DNA of 33,641 bases from an uncultured bacterium (GCA_937889595.1 CALAOR010000008.1:1-33641), one strand, 5' to 3'. Positions 1-9,146 are shown, counted from the first letter of the stretch. Translations and numbers: made by a program. The notes: generated by a model not told the origin, from the letters alone.

Positions 1-20
1 ACACGACGCTCTTCCGATCT
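1..20 (+). other. Illumina TruSeq adapter remnant (non-biological)
   Basis: The first 20 bases are the 3' end of the universal Illumina TruSeq adapter, ending in CTTCCGATCT. They are library sequence. Real DNA begins at 21, so nothing can be said about the true start of the first gene. Confidence 0.97.
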
Positions 21-2113
21 GGCTATGGAAGGAATCTTTGAGGAACGAGCATCCGCTCGTCACATTAAAAAGGCTCATGGGATGGAGCCAGTCCCAGCTG
101 AACGATTTCTTTTTCGGCTATGCCGGGCGCGAAGTGACCGACGACTATCCGGTCCTGGGAGTGGGGGCCCTGATGCAGGCCGAGATGACCAGGATAAAAA
201 ACCAGGAGCCCCATTATTTGTGGAGGCTTTACGCCTTGCTGGACAGGGTCGACGGTTTTTCGGACCGGTATATCGTGCCCGACGAGTTTGCGCCGCAGGA
301 TTATGGATATAACATGATACCCCTGTACCCGGCAAACACTTCGCAGCCTGTGTGCGTAAAATTCGCGGGGCATACAGAGGCAAATACATACGCTGGATGG
401 CGGTACGGTATAGTTTCCGTGACGACCGGAGGCACGCCGAGGTATGGCGCAATGTATTCCGACAATACGAAAGAATTCGCGTTCCAGCCGATGGCGGATG
501 AAAGCTCGTGGTACCTGGTTGTGATGGGCGCGCCCGTGACCCATACCTCATATGTATGGGAGCCGGGCTGGCCGAAAATAAAGAGATACCCGTATGAGAT
601 AAGGCTTTCAAATGCCTCGCCCGAAGGCTGGCAGGCCAATTACAGGAGCGATATCAGGGCCAAGTTCGCCGGGCATGTGTCCGCGAACGGCGGAGGATGG
701 GTGGCGAATTCGGCCACGGTCGCCGCATCTGTTTATGTGGGGCCCAGGGTGGTTGTTCTTGGTAATTCAAATATTTCCGGGGCTGTGAGCATAAGCGGAA
801 CTGCGTGGGTCCAGAACGCGGCTGTCAGCGGAAATGTCATCATAGACAGGAACGCCAGGGTATACGGAGGGAACATTTCGCAGAACGCGCACATAACGGA
901 CAATGCGCTCATATATAACAGCACCGTGTCGGGCAGCGTTATAGCCAAAGACGACACTTTTGACTGGGGTAGCACTTTTTCCGGCGCATCCACCGTAGGG
1001 GGCGACGCAGAGATAACGAGCGCGACAACAGACGGGGTATACCTGCAGTGCCCTCACGCCAATAACGGCAGGGCAGTAAACGACGGAAAGGGCGCAACAG
1101 ACACATCAAACATAGACGTAAACGCGGCTGCAATCCCGTACGCTGACACGTTAATGCAATTTACCGGAGGTTGTGTGGTTATGTCGCCTACCGTGACGAA
1201 TACAAATACAATAATACAAAGCCCGAGTTTTACTTTAACTGTTACATGGACAATAACGCCAAGTTTTACCAGGACTCCTACAGTTACCTTTACACGGACA
1301 TTTACGCGCACGGTTAACCCGACAATAACGGCAGGTATAACAGCAGATCCAAGTCCAACATCCACAACAACGGGTACAATTTCAGCGACACAAACCAGGA
1401 CAGGCTCTCCTTCATCCACTGCGTCATTTACGGAAACCCCGGCAGCGACAGGTTCGCCTACAGGGTCAATTACCGCGACTGTTGTTGTCACGGCCGCGGG
1501 AACATTCACATCAACCGCGACGCAAACCGAAATACAAACCCCGACGACAACGGGCACAGCTGTTATAAATCCGACATTTACAGCGACAAACACAAAAACA
1601 CCAAGTCTTACACAAACAGCAACAAACACAAAAACAGCAAGCCCCACACGGACAACAACACCAAGCCCTACATTCACAACAACAAACACAAAAGTTCCAA
1701 GCCGGACAATCACAATAACAGATACAGCGTTGCCAAGCCCGGCACTTACCGCAACAAACATACCGCCTGCCACCCCAACACCAACCGCCACTATTTTCCG
1801 GGGAGATAAATTTGAGATTACCGGAGTGCTTATATACCCGAACCCTTACATTTATTTGGCCGGGGATCTGAACATGAAAATTGATATTACCCGGCCCGCG
1901 GAAGACATAAAAGCCAGGATATATTCGGTTTCTTTCAGGCGGTTATTGGAGCATGATTTTAACGCCACGGATAATAAGGAAACCGTGGCTGTTATACCAA
2001 AGGCGGAACTAAGCAGGCTCGCCTCAGGCACATACTATGTTGTAATTACAGGCAGGTCAACAACCGGGGACAAGGCAGTATCAAAGCCGCAGGTGCTGAT
2101 TATTTTGAAGTAA
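21..2113 (+). CDS. DUF6055/Svx-like secreted protein with beta-helix, Thr-rich linker and sorting-like C-terminal domain (5' partial)
   Basis: The frame is open from the adapter junction; the first start codon inside it is a TTG at 38 without a Shine-Dalgarno site, so the gene is truncated at its 5' end rather than starting there. Residue numbers here count from 38. Residues 1-200 (QLNDFFFGYAGREV, then VSVTTGGTPRYG) resemble the C-terminal part of the DUF6055 or Svx/AvrXca family known from plant-pathogen secreted proteins; I recognise this by eye only. Residues about 220-310 show short repeats with V/I/A every few residues, typical of a left-handed beta-helix. Residues 382-588 are a linker with Thr at nearly every second position, and 589-691 are the C-terminal domain (IYPNP, IYSVSFRRL, GTYYVVITG, SKP, LIILK) shared with five other proteins here. 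It lies 15 bases before the GH43 gene, as an operon. The missing N-terminus probably held a signal peptide and perhaps a peptidase-like domain. Confidence 0.75.
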
Positions 2114-2128
2114 AAACAGGAGGCGCAA

Positions 2129-4855
2129 TTGAACCGCTATTTCAGGATAATAATATATATTACAGCTGCTGTTGCCTGCGGTTTTGGTAATGCAGGAGCC
2201 GAAGTGCTGACCGGCGCGCATGACCCAGCTGTAATACGGGGTGACCTGGGCATTTATACGCTGCTTACTACCAACAACATGCTGCAGATACGGCAGTCTT
2301 CAGACAGGGTAAACTGGACAGTTAAGGGAAACATATTCTCGTCCATGCCTGCGTGGGTGAACACGGCTCTTGGCGCCACTATAGCGGATATCTGGGCGCC
2401 GCATACCGTGTACAGGGCAGGCCTTTACTGGGTATATTACTGCGCGTCTTCTTTCGGCACCAACCACTCCGTCATCGGCGTCGCGACAAACCCGACGATG
2501 GATACGACATCGGGCGCTTATCACTGGACGGACCTGGGGCTTGTCATCCAGTCAGGGGCGGGCAATAATTATAACGCGATCGACCCGAATTTGTTCGTTG
2601 ATCTTACGGGGAATTGCTGGCTGGCTTTCGGCTCCTTTTGGGACGGGATAAAAATGGTCGCTATCGACCCGGCGACAGGCAAGCGGCCGGCAGGCAACAC
2701 AACGGTTTATTCACTCGCGTCAAGGGGCGGCGGAGCCATCGAAGGCCCGACATTTATAGAGCACAACGGATATTATTATTTATTTAGCGCATGGGACACA
2801 TGCTGTGCCGGTATTAACAGTACATATAATACAAGGGTTGGGCGTTCGGCGAATATAACCGGCCCGTATACAGACAAGGCAGGCACGGCGCTTATGAGCA
2901 GCGGCGGCACGCAGGTGCTTTCAACTTATGGCAGGTATATAGGCTCAGGCGGAGGCTCCGCGTTTAAAGACGGCCGCAGGGATTATTTCACGCACCACTA
3001 TTACAACGGGGCCGAGAACGGAACCCCGAGGCTCCACATAAGGGAGATAGTCTGGGACCCGCAGGGATGGCCCATATTGCAGCAGCCTTATCTCGGAAAG
3101 CGTGAGGCACTTGAAGCGGAACACGCGGCGCTCACCAATGCGCAGATCTTAACCGGGGCGGGCGCGTCAAATGGCGAGTATGCGGGAAATATAAATTACG
3201 CGGACAGCAGGGTCGTGTTTTATTTAAACGCGCTTGCAGCCGGGCCTTATGAACTCAGGGTAAGGTATGCTGCCGCAAGCGGCGCTGCGTCGCATTTTTT
3301 AACCGTTAATAGTAATCCCGAAGTTGAAGTGTTGTATCCGGGTACCGCGGCATGGGGGCAGTTTTCGGAAACCCAGTCAGTCATAGTGAACGCGGTTTTG
3401 AATGAAGGATATAACTCGTTGAGTTTCCGTATGGGAACGGGTCTTGCCCAGCTTGACAGGGTGGATATCCTGCGCAAAGCTTCGGATGCGGTAAAGGGCG
3501 GGAGCAGCGACCAGGAGTACATGTCCGCATATCAGCAGGCGGACAACAGTGCGGCCATATCGCAGGGCGGCTGGGGGCAATACGAATACATTGATTTTGG
3601 AAGCGGCGGCTTTCAGTCGCTTTCAATTACTTTTTCAAACGCCTGTTTGGGGCCCTTGAAGTTCGTTCTGGACACGCTTGCCAGCAGCGTTTCATTTACC
3701 GTAAACGTGAACACAACCGGACCGCAGACAATAATCGTGCCGCTGCCTGCACAGTTTATCAGCACGTCAGGGGTGCATGACGTATTTGTGCAGTGGAACG
3801 GGACCGGCACCTGCGGTCTTGGTGAATTTCAATTCTCAATGCTGCCCGCAGGCACGCCGACTGCCACTGCCATCGTGTCACCTCAAAACACCAATACAAG
3901 GACGCCGTCAATTACCATTACAGCAAGCCCGAGTTTGACGGTACGCGCAACAGCAAGCCCGAGTTATACACCTACAGCAACTAAAACAATAACGCCGAGT
4001 AATACAATGACGTATACGTTGACCATAATCCGCACATATACGCGTACTGCAACGGTTACAACAACACAAAGTCCGGGTTTAACAACGAGCATAACGGCGA
4101 GTCCAAACCCGAGTACGAGTGTGACAGCCTCCATGTCACCTCAAAGTACATTTACAATAACTGACACATTGACAGCAGCTATGTCCCCTTCGCCTACTTT
4201 TAGCGCTACTGCCCCGGTGTCACCAATAATTACCAATACAATAACACCGACAAGTTTAGTGGTTCCTTCAGTTACGGGGACCAAGTCACCGTCTTCAAGT
4301 CCAAGTATGACTGCGAGCATAACTGCGAGCCCAAGTGCAACAGCAAGCCAAAGCGCGACGGCAAATCCAAGTAAAACCAGGACATTGTCGTTTACCGCGA
4401 CAAGTACGCCGCTGTTAACCCGGACAATAACACCAAGTTTTACAGGGACGGTTCTGCCTTCTGCCACGTGGACGCAGACAATAATACCGTCAGCAACTGT
4501 GACGCAGACTTTCACAGCGCTGCCAACACCGACTATTGCATGGAGTGACAAGTTTGAGATAGCAGACGCCCTGGTATTCCCGAACCCGCGCTACAGCGCG
4601 GACGATGACCTGAAGATAAGGATAAATATTACGCGCCCTGCAACGGAACTGAAAGTGCGGATTTACACCGTCAGTTTCCGGCTGGTAATGCAATCGGAAG
4701 GCGGCGCGGCAAATACAAAACAGGCCATAGTAACGGTCCCGGCATCGCGGCTCAACAATCTGGCGTCAGGAGTTTATTACGCGGTGGTCTCGGGCAGTTC
4801 CGACAACGGGGACAAGGCAATATCAAAGCCGCGGGAAGTCATAATTTTGAGGTAG
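2129..4855 (+). CDS. Secreted GH43 arabinanase with CBM35, CBM6-like, Thr-rich linker and C-terminal sorting-like domain
   Basis: The start is TTG, with AGGAGG at 2118-2123. A signal peptide covers about residues 1-24. Residues 26-325 form a GH43 five-bladed catalytic domain with the expected triad: D32 in AHDPAV (general base), D152 in AIDPNLF (pKa modulator) and E205 in IEGPTF (general acid). The AIDPNLF and FGSFWDGIKM motifs match endo-1,5-alpha-L-arabinanases (GH43_4/5 group), so linear arabinan is the likely substrate. Residues about 328-453 look like CBM35 (LEAEHA start), and 455-572 like a CBM6-type jelly roll. Residues 574-804 are a Ser/Thr-rich linker and 805-908 the shared C-terminal domain (FPNP, IYTVSFR, GVYYAVVSG, SKP, VIILR). 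The protein acts outside the cell or on its surface. Family is firm; exact specificity is inferred. Confidence 0.9.
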   Translation: MNRYFRIIIYITAAVACGFGNAGAEVLTGAHDPAVIRGDLGIYTLLTTNNMLQIRQSSDRVNWTVKGNIFSSMPAWVNTALGATIADIWAPHTVYRAGLYWVYYCASSFGTNHSVIGVATNPTMDTTSGAYHWTDLGLVIQSGAGNNYNAIDPNLFVDLTGNCWLAFGSFWDGIKMVAIDPATGKRPAGNTTVYSLASRGGGAIEGPTFIEHNGYYYLFSAWDTCCAGINSTYNTRVGRSANITGPYTDKAGTALMSSGGTQVLSTYGRYIGSGGGSAFKDGRRDYFTHHYYNGAENGTPRLHIREIVWDPQGWPILQQPYLGKREALEAEHAALTNAQILTGAGASNGEYAGNINYADSRVVFYLNALAAGPYELRVRYAAASGAASHFLTVNSNPEVEVLYPGTAAWGQFSETQSVIVNAVLNEGYNSLSFRMGTGLAQLDRVDILRKASDAVKGGSSDQEYMSAYQQADNSAAISQGGWGQYEYIDFGSGGFQSLSITFSNACLGPLKFVLDTLASSVSFTVNVNTTGPQTIIVPLPAQFISTSGVHDVFVQWNGTGTCGLGEFQFSMLPAGTPTATAIVSPQNTNTRTPSITITASPSLTVRATASPSYTPTATKTITPSNTMTYTLTIIRTYTRTATVTTTQSPGLTTSITASPNPSTSVTASMSPQSTFTITDTLTAAMSPSPTFSATAPVSPIITNTITPTSLVVPSVTGTKSPSSSPSMTASITASPSATASQSATANPSKTRTLSFTATSTPLLTRTITPSFTGTVLPSATWTQTIIPSATVTQTFTALPTPTIAWSDKFEIADALVFPNPRYSADDDLKIRINITRPATELKVRIYTVSFRLVMQSEGGAANTKQAIVTVPASRLNNLASGVYYAVVSGSSDNGDKAISKPREVIILR

Positions 4856-4870
4856 AAGGCTTAAAATTTG

Positions 4871-4899
4871 TTGTGAATGCCGGTAATATAAGATATACT
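4871..4899 (+). promoter_or_regulatory. Predicted sigma70-type promoter of the nitroreductase/ferritin-VIT operon
   Basis: TTGTGA at 4871-4876, a 17-base spacer and TATACT at 4894-4899, ending 44 bases before the TTG start at 4944. Predicted from sequence match only. Confidence 0.5.
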
Positions 4900-4943
4900 G
4901 CATATGGCTGTAATAATTATAAAAATTATATGAGGTAAAAATA

Positions 4944-5618
4944 TTGTCCGCCCAACACAGGAAAATCCCAAAAATATTCCCATCCAATGCCGTCAGCGGA
5001 CTTCAGTCGATTTTGCTTTTAAAGCCCGCGTTTGGCAAAGGCAGGTCCGTGCTTGTTTCGCTCCGGGACAGAAAGACATGCCGGTCATTCAGCGGTAAAA
5101 AGCTTTCCCCGCAGATGCTGTCAAATCTTCTTTGGGCCGCATGCGGGATTAACCGGAAGAAAGGTCCGTTTGGGATCCCGGGAAGAACGGCTGCTTCGGC
5201 AAGTAATTCACAGGAAATCAGCCTTTACGTTGCCCTGCAGGACGGAGTCTACCTATACGAACCCATACCCCACTGCCTGATTCCTGTTGCATCCGGAGAT
5301 TCGCGGGCAATGGCCATTGGAAAAGGCCAGGGACCGGCGGGAGCCAAAGCCCCGGTGCGTCTTATCTATGTTGCGGATATTGATAAATTCAGCGAGGCAG
5401 GGTTCCAGGAACCGGGGCTGAAAGATCCAGAGACGCAGAAGGCCTATTATTACGCAGACACAGGTTTAATCGCCGGGAACGTGTATGTTTTCGCGGCATC
5501 ACAGGGCATGGCTGCCTGGTTTCATAATTGTGATCGGGTAAATCTTTCCTCAAGGTTAAAATTACGGGCAAATCAGCGCGTGCTTTTCGGCCAGACAGTC
5601 GGGTATCCGGGAAAATGA
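4944..5618 (+). CDS. SagB-type nitroreductase-family dehydrogenase
   Basis: The start is TTG, with TGAGG at 4931-4935. At 224 residues it is the length of a single-domain nitroreductase-fold protein. N-terminal residues carry the Arg-rich FMN-binding signature (RDRKTCRSFSGKKLSP), followed by LLWAACGINR, GRTAASASNSQEISLYV and DGVYLYEP, the pattern of stand-alone SagB-like oxidoreductases, which use FMN. Azoline oxidation is known only for SagB proteins that sit with SagC/SagD, and none are present, so the substrate is unknown. No signal peptide is seen, so it is probably cytoplasmic. Its stop overlaps the next gene's start by four bases (ATGA), indicating translational coupling with a ferritin-like/VIT protein and perhaps a role in redox or iron handling; that link is inference. 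Confidence 0.8.
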   Translation: MSAQHRKIPKIFPSNAVSGLQSILLLKPAFGKGRSVLVSLRDRKTCRSFSGKKLSPQMLSNLLWAACGINRKKGPFGIPGRTAASASNSQEISLYVALQDGVYLYEPIPHCLIPVASGDSRAMAIGKGQGPAGAKAPVRLIYVADIDKFSEAGFQEPGLKDPETQKAYYYADTGLIAGNVYVFAASQGMAAWFHNCDRVNLSSRLKLRANQRVLFGQTVGYPGK

Positions 5619-6466
5619 ATAAACTGATACTTCAATTCCAGAAAAACGAAATAACCGAACACCTTGTCTACCGCAATATGGCCAAAGCATCCAGGGGTAA
5701 AAACAGGAAAGTGCTTGAAGATATTTCAAGGGACGAATTAAAGCATTATCATCATTTTAAAAAAATCACAGGCAGGGATATTTCCCCGGACTGGTTTAAA
5801 GTTTTTCAATACACCGCCATGGGGGTCGTATTCGGGATAACGTTTGCCTCGAAGCTTATGGAAAAAGGCGAGTCAAACGCGCAGACTAATTACCGAACAA
5901 TGGCAAAAAAAGTGAAGAACATCAGTGTGCTCATCAAAGACGAGGAAAAACATGAAAAGGAGTTGCTTGCGATAATAGAAGAGGAAAAACTCGGCTATAT
6001 AAGCTCTATGGTGCTCGGGTTGAACGACGCGATCGTCGAGCTCACAGGCGCGCTTGCAGGGTTCACATTCGCGCTACAGAATACAAAAGTGATAGGCACG
6101 GCGGGATTCATAACCGGGGTGGCGGCGGCGCTATCAATGGCCGCAGCCGAGTATCTTTCCCAGAAATCCGAGAACGCGGGAAGGAGCCCGCTCAAGGCGG
6201 CTTTATATACAGGCGCGCTGTACCTGCTTGTTGTCATGATACTGGTCGCCCCGTATTTTTTTATGGTCAATTATTACGCGGCATTGGCGCTTACACTTGC
6301 CTGCGTATTCATAGTGATACTTGTATTCGCGTTCTTTGTGTCGACTGTGCAGGATACGCGTTTTAGGGATATTTTCTGGGAAATGACGATTATCTGCCTC
6401 GTGGTGAGTTTTATAGCGTTCGTTATAGGCCTGGGCGCGCGGAAAATACTGAATATACAGATCTGA
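5615..6466 (+). CDS. Ferritin-like/VIT1 fusion membrane protein (MbfA-like iron or manganese transporter)
   Basis: A protein of 283 residues. The N-terminal 120 residues form a rubrerythrin/ferritin-like four-helix domain with two ExxH metal motifs (E41-H44 and E110-H113) plus E12 and E15. The C-terminal 160 residues are a VIT1/CCC1-type membrane domain with about five hydrophobic segments and the signature GLNDAIVELTGALAG. This architecture matches MbfA (membrane-bound ferritin A), for which iron export with a ferroxidase-like cytoplasmic domain has been described in alphaproteobacteria. The metal could also be manganese. It starts inside the stop codon of the nitroreductase-like gene (ATGA overlap) and ends 17 bases before the convergent XRE gene, with no clear terminator between them. 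Confidence 0.87.
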   Translation: MNKLILQFQKNEITEHLVYRNMAKASRGKNRKVLEDISRDELKHYHHFKKITGRDISPDWFKVFQYTAMGVVFGITFASKLMEKGESNAQTNYRTMAKKVKNISVLIKDEEKHEKELLAIIEEEKLGYISSMVLGLNDAIVELTGALAGFTFALQNTKVIGTAGFITGVAAALSMAAAEYLSQKSENAGRSPLKAALYTGALYLLVVMILVAPYFFMVNYYAALALTLACVFIVILVFAFFVSTVQDTRFRDIFWEMTIICLVVSFIAFVIGLGARKILNIQI

Positions 6467-6483
6467 TCTTTAGTCCCGCAAAT

Positions 6484-6837
6484 CTAACGTTTGTTCTTCT
6501 TGATCTTTCCGTAAACATCCCCCGTGATCTCCAGCACCAGGTTTTTGTCCTTGTTGTTCATGTCCTTGAGCAATATTTCTATCTTTTTTACATAACTGTC
6601 CCTGCCTGATATCCCGGAATTCTTAAAGGAAAACATAGATGACAGGGGGGTGCTTAAGGCTTCTGAAAGCTTATATATGGTTTCAAGGCTGCATTTGTTC
6701 CTGCCGCGCTCTATCTGGCTGATAAAATTCGAGCTGATGCCCGACAATTCCGACAGCCTTTCCTGGGTTATGCCCGACTGCTTCCTGATCTCAAGGATCC
6801 TGATGCCGATTTCCTTATATATGTCCAGACATGCCAC
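6484..6837 (-). CDS. XRE-family helix-turn-helix transcriptional regulator
   Basis: The start is GTG at 6837, chosen because AAAGG lies just upstream. The protein has 117 residues. Residues 10-66 form a canonical Cro/C1-type HTH domain (GIRILEIRKQSGITQERLSE, then SGISSNFISQIERGR and LSEALSTPLSSMF). The C-terminal 45 residues are charged (VKKIEILLKDMNNKDKNLVL) and probably dimerise. It is divergent from the ribbon-helix-helix gene at 6986, and the shared intergenic region has inverted repeats, so auto-regulation or control of that neighbour is likely. No metabolic target can be read from the sequence. Confidence 0.88.
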   Translation of the reverse strand: MACLDIYKEIGIRILEIRKQSGITQERLSELSGISSNFISQIERGRNKCSLETIYKLSEALSTPLSSMFSFKNSGISGRDSYVKKIEILLKDMNNKDKNLVLEITGDVYGKIKKNKR

Positions 6838-6865
6838 CCGCCTTTGTCAGATTGTATCAAAAATC

Positions 6866-6894
6866 ATAATATTACTCAGGCAATATATGAACAA
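6866..6894 (-). promoter_or_regulatory. Predicted promoter of the XRE gene
   Basis: On the minus strand, TTGTTC (6894-6889), a 17-base spacer and TATTAT (6871-6866), about 29 bases upstream of the GTG start. Confidence 0.45.
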
Positions 6895-6895
6895 A

Positions 6896-6932
6896 CCATA
6901 AGCGATTATGAAGCTTGACTTATGGCTATAAG
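6896..6932. promoter_or_regulatory. Inverted-repeat operator candidate between divergent regulators
   Basis: CCATAAG at 6896-6902 is mirrored by CTTATGG at 6919-6925 with 16 bases between them. The second half-site also forms a tighter palindrome, CTTAT-GGCT-ATAAG at 6919-6932. The latter sits between the -35 and -10 boxes of the rightward promoter. It is a plausible site for the XRE or ribbon-helix-helix protein. Confidence 0.5.
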
Positions 6933-6943
6933 CAATGTAGAAT
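6915..6943 (+). promoter_or_regulatory. Predicted sigma70 promoter of the ribbon-helix-helix gene
   Basis: TTGACT at 6915-6920, a 17-base spacer and TAGAAT at 6938-6943, followed by an mRNA leader of about 35 bases. Confidence 0.6.
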
Positions 6944-6985
6944 TTAAACACAAAGATGTCAATATCATAAAAGCAGGGGGATACG

Positions 6986-7249
6986 ATGAGGGAAAAAAAG
7001 TTCACAAGGGAAGCGAAGATATTGGTCCGTGTGTCAAGACAGGAAAAACAGCTGGCAAACCGTATTTCATATGAAAAAAATGAAAGTGTGTCCGTGTTTA
7101 TAAGGCGTCTTTTAAAGGAGGAAAATGAACAAAAACAAATGAAAACCCAGTTAAAACTTATTGATGAACAGAGGGCGTTGTTGAAGGAAACAAATGAATT
7201 ATTATCAAACGCGCGGTTGCGGTTTGGGAACCTCGAAAGAAAAGAATAA
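6986..7249 (+). CDS. Small ribbon-helix-helix-like protein with C-terminal coiled coil
   Basis: ATG start with a GGGGG Shine-Dalgarno-like run just upstream; 87 residues, highly charged. Residues 11-45 (KILVRVSRQEKQLANRISYE, then SVSVFIRRLLKEE) fit the beta-strand/helix/helix pattern of ribbon-helix-helix DNA-binding proteins (CopG/Arc/MobC-like). Residues 46-85 form a heptad-like helix rich in E, K, Q and L, probably for oligomerisation. No toxin or relaxase partner lies beside it. Its last 45 bases overlap, tail to tail, the end of the glycosyltransferase gene on the other strand. Function beyond DNA binding is unknown. Confidence 0.65.
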   Translation: MREKKFTREAKILVRVSRQEKQLANRISYEKNESVSVFIRRLLKEENEQKQMKTQLKLIDEQRALLKETNELLSNARLRFGNLERKE

Positions 7250-9103
7250 AAGGTTATTGTTGTCAAAAGGGCTGTAGAATTCCCTGTAGATACCTGCCGG
7301 ATATTTTTTCCACAGTTTTGGGAGTACGGACCAATTTTCCGGTTTTAAAACATATACAATGCCGGTGTTGGGGTATTTGCCGGCTGTAAACGGCGATTTC
7401 GGGTCAAATGTCCCGTATAATGGCTGTTTCGGCCGGTCCAGATAATAATATAAAATACCCCCCCTGTTATACTCGACGCTGAAATACCGGTCAATGATGA
7501 CATTGTTTGCATTGCCGAGGGATTTCAGGTAATGGGCGGCTGTTTTCTGGTCGCCGTTTAACCGTGAAAAATAGCCGGTTGTGGTCGGCGCTTTAAGAAA
7601 ATAATTATTATAACCCTGATAAGATTCCAGCAGCAATATTGCCGCAAATACCGTCGTAAAAAATCCACGGACCGTCCCGCCGTACTGTTCCATCAGGAAT
7701 TCGCGCATCCTGGAGATATAAGCCGCGGAAAAAACAATAACAAGGGGGATTTCGAGCACGACCCTTGTGGATTCGGGCGCGCCGTACGATAAAATACCCT
7801 TATAGGCGCCGCGGAACAGCACGGTGCCGTGCAGGGCGCAGATGAAAAGGAACATTGTGACAGCGGCATAAGGGTTCCGGATGCGGCGCGCGACACAGAA
7901 AAAGCCCATGACGCTGAATATGCCCGTAAAAAACCCGAGCATGGGCATGTAGGGTATATTGTGCGCGAGGCTTAAGTCGCCTGTCTTGTTGAACATGAGC
8001 AGGGCTGAACTTAAGCTGTTTAAGTATATTTCCAGCGGATTTTTTAAACCCTCTGTACTGAATATAGCCATGTTGTTTATGTCAAAGATATATAACGCGC
8101 GGCTTCTTATAAAAAAATCATTCATGTGATTGGCCGCATACAGCAGCAGCGGCTCGGATATGACGAAAAATATAACCGCGGACACGGCGATATTTGAACA
8201 CTGTTTTTTCCGGAAATCCTGGTCAAGAATGAGGGCGCAGGCGCATATCAGGAACAGGGCAACAGGTATGACCCGTGCCGCCTGGTAGGTATAAAGCGAC
8301 AACCCGAGCGTAATACCCAGGAGGGCGAAATCCGATGTTTTTCCGTTCCTATACGCCTTGTACATGAAATATAAAACAAAGATGAAAAGCGGGACCGCAA
8401 GGCCGGCATGGTAAATAAGTCTGCTCAATGTTATGTGCCATCGCATTGCGGCAAACAAAAATCCCCCGGCCGCGGCTACGGCGGGCCCGAACAAATACCG
8501 CAGAAGGAAGTACAGGGCAATGACAGCAAGCACGCCCGCTGTAATGCCGGCAAATCTTGCCTGTATGTCGCCGTTCCCGGCTATTGCGTAAAAAAAAGAA
8601 ACAAAGTAATTATACAGCGCAGGATTATCAGTAAGCGTTTTAATATATACGGGAAGGGCCGAGTTACCCCCGTCCGGGACCCTGTTTTCCATTATATCCA
8701 TCGTGTCCAGGCATAATTTTGCCTCGTCCCTGTCGCATGCAGGGGGTATTTCGGATATCCTGTATGCCCTGAAAAAAACCGAGACAAGGATAATCATAAT
8801 AAATATGAATATTTCCTTTTTTGAGGGGGCGGAATGCGGATTGTCGCCTGTTTTTTCGGGCAGGAAAAGTTCTTTTGCCGCACTTCTGCGGTCTGCCGCA
8901 AAAAACAAAATAACAGCCGCGAGGAAAAACATTGCCCCCCATAGCGTGTTTTTAAGATAGTAAAGGAAATACTGGCCTATAAATGCGAAGATAAATGAAG
9001 CAATTCCAAGGTTGAACGGTCCTATAAACCCGGTAATTGAGATATTTTTTTTATACATAACTGAACCCAAGTTTTTGCCTCGTTTTATAAGGAATTTTAT
9101 CAA
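7205..9103 (-). CDS. GT-C fold membrane glycosyltransferase (PMT/ArnT, GT39-like)
   Basis: The start is TTG at 9103 with AGGA upstream; an internal ATG at 9058 (residue 16) lacks a well-placed ribosome binding site. The protein has 632 residues with about ten to twelve hydrophobic segments in the first 500, then a soluble C-terminal domain of about 130 residues. After the third hydrophobic segment comes CDRDEA (D124, D126, E127), the acidic first extracytoplasmic loop motif typical of GT-C enzymes that use polyprenyl-phosphate sugars. Later motifs (LSLYTYQAARV, RWHITLSRLIYHAG) fit the PMT_2 group. It should transfer a sugar from a lipid carrier to protein or lipid on the outer face of the inner membrane. 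It lies directly before a LacI regulator and a cluster of Thr-rich secreted enzymes, so O-glycosylation of those linkers is an attractive but unproven role. Confidence 0.82.
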   Translation of the reverse strand: MIKFLIKRGKNLGSVMYKKNISITGFIGPFNLGIASFIFAFIGQYFLYYLKNTLWGAMFFLAAVILFFAADRRSAAKELFLPEKTGDNPHSAPSKKEIFIFIMIILVSVFFRAYRISEIPPACDRDEAKLCLDTMDIMENRVPDGGNSALPVYIKTLTDNPALYNYFVSFFYAIAGNGDIQARFAGITAGVLAVIALYFLLRYLFGPAVAAAGGFLFAAMRWHITLSRLIYHAGLAVPLFIFVLYFMYKAYRNGKTSDFALLGITLGLSLYTYQAARVIPVALFLICACALILDQDFRKKQCSNIAVSAVIFFVISEPLLLYAANHMNDFFIRSRALYIFDINNMAIFSTEGLKNPLEIYLNSLSSALLMFNKTGDLSLAHNIPYMPMLGFFTGIFSVMGFFCVARRIRNPYAAVTMFLFICALHGTVLFRGAYKGILSYGAPESTRVVLEIPLVIVFSAAYISRMREFLMEQYGGTVRGFFTTVFAAILLLESYQGYNNYFLKAPTTTGYFSRLNGDQKTAAHYLKSLGNANNVIIDRYFSVEYNRGGILYYYLDRPKQPLYGTFDPKSPFTAGKYPNTGIVYVLKPENWSVLPKLWKKYPAGIYREFYSPFDNNNLLFFSFEVPKPQPRV

Positions 9104-9118
9104 TAAAATCCTGATATT

Positions 9119-9146
9119 ATGATACCATAATATATGTGTTGTGCAA
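9119..9146 (-). promoter_or_regulatory. Possible promoter of the GT-C gene
   Basis: On the minus strand, TTGCAC (9146-9141), a 16-base spacer and TATCAT (9124-9119), just upstream of the TTG start at 9103. The leader would be very short. Confidence 0.35.

Noticed and set aside
25-312. Reading frame starting at ATG 25 near the contig start
   Set aside because: It overlaps the truncated DUF6055-like frame, which continues for 2 kb with recognisable domains; the frame at 25 has no coding character.
1054-1791. Long minus-strand reading frame rich in Val (also at 4141-4551, 11771-13102, 14959-15534, 17342-18223, 22265-22957)
   Set aside because: These are shadows of the Thr-rich linkers: ACN codons read as Val codons on the opposite strand. 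They lack ribosome binding sites and any domain.
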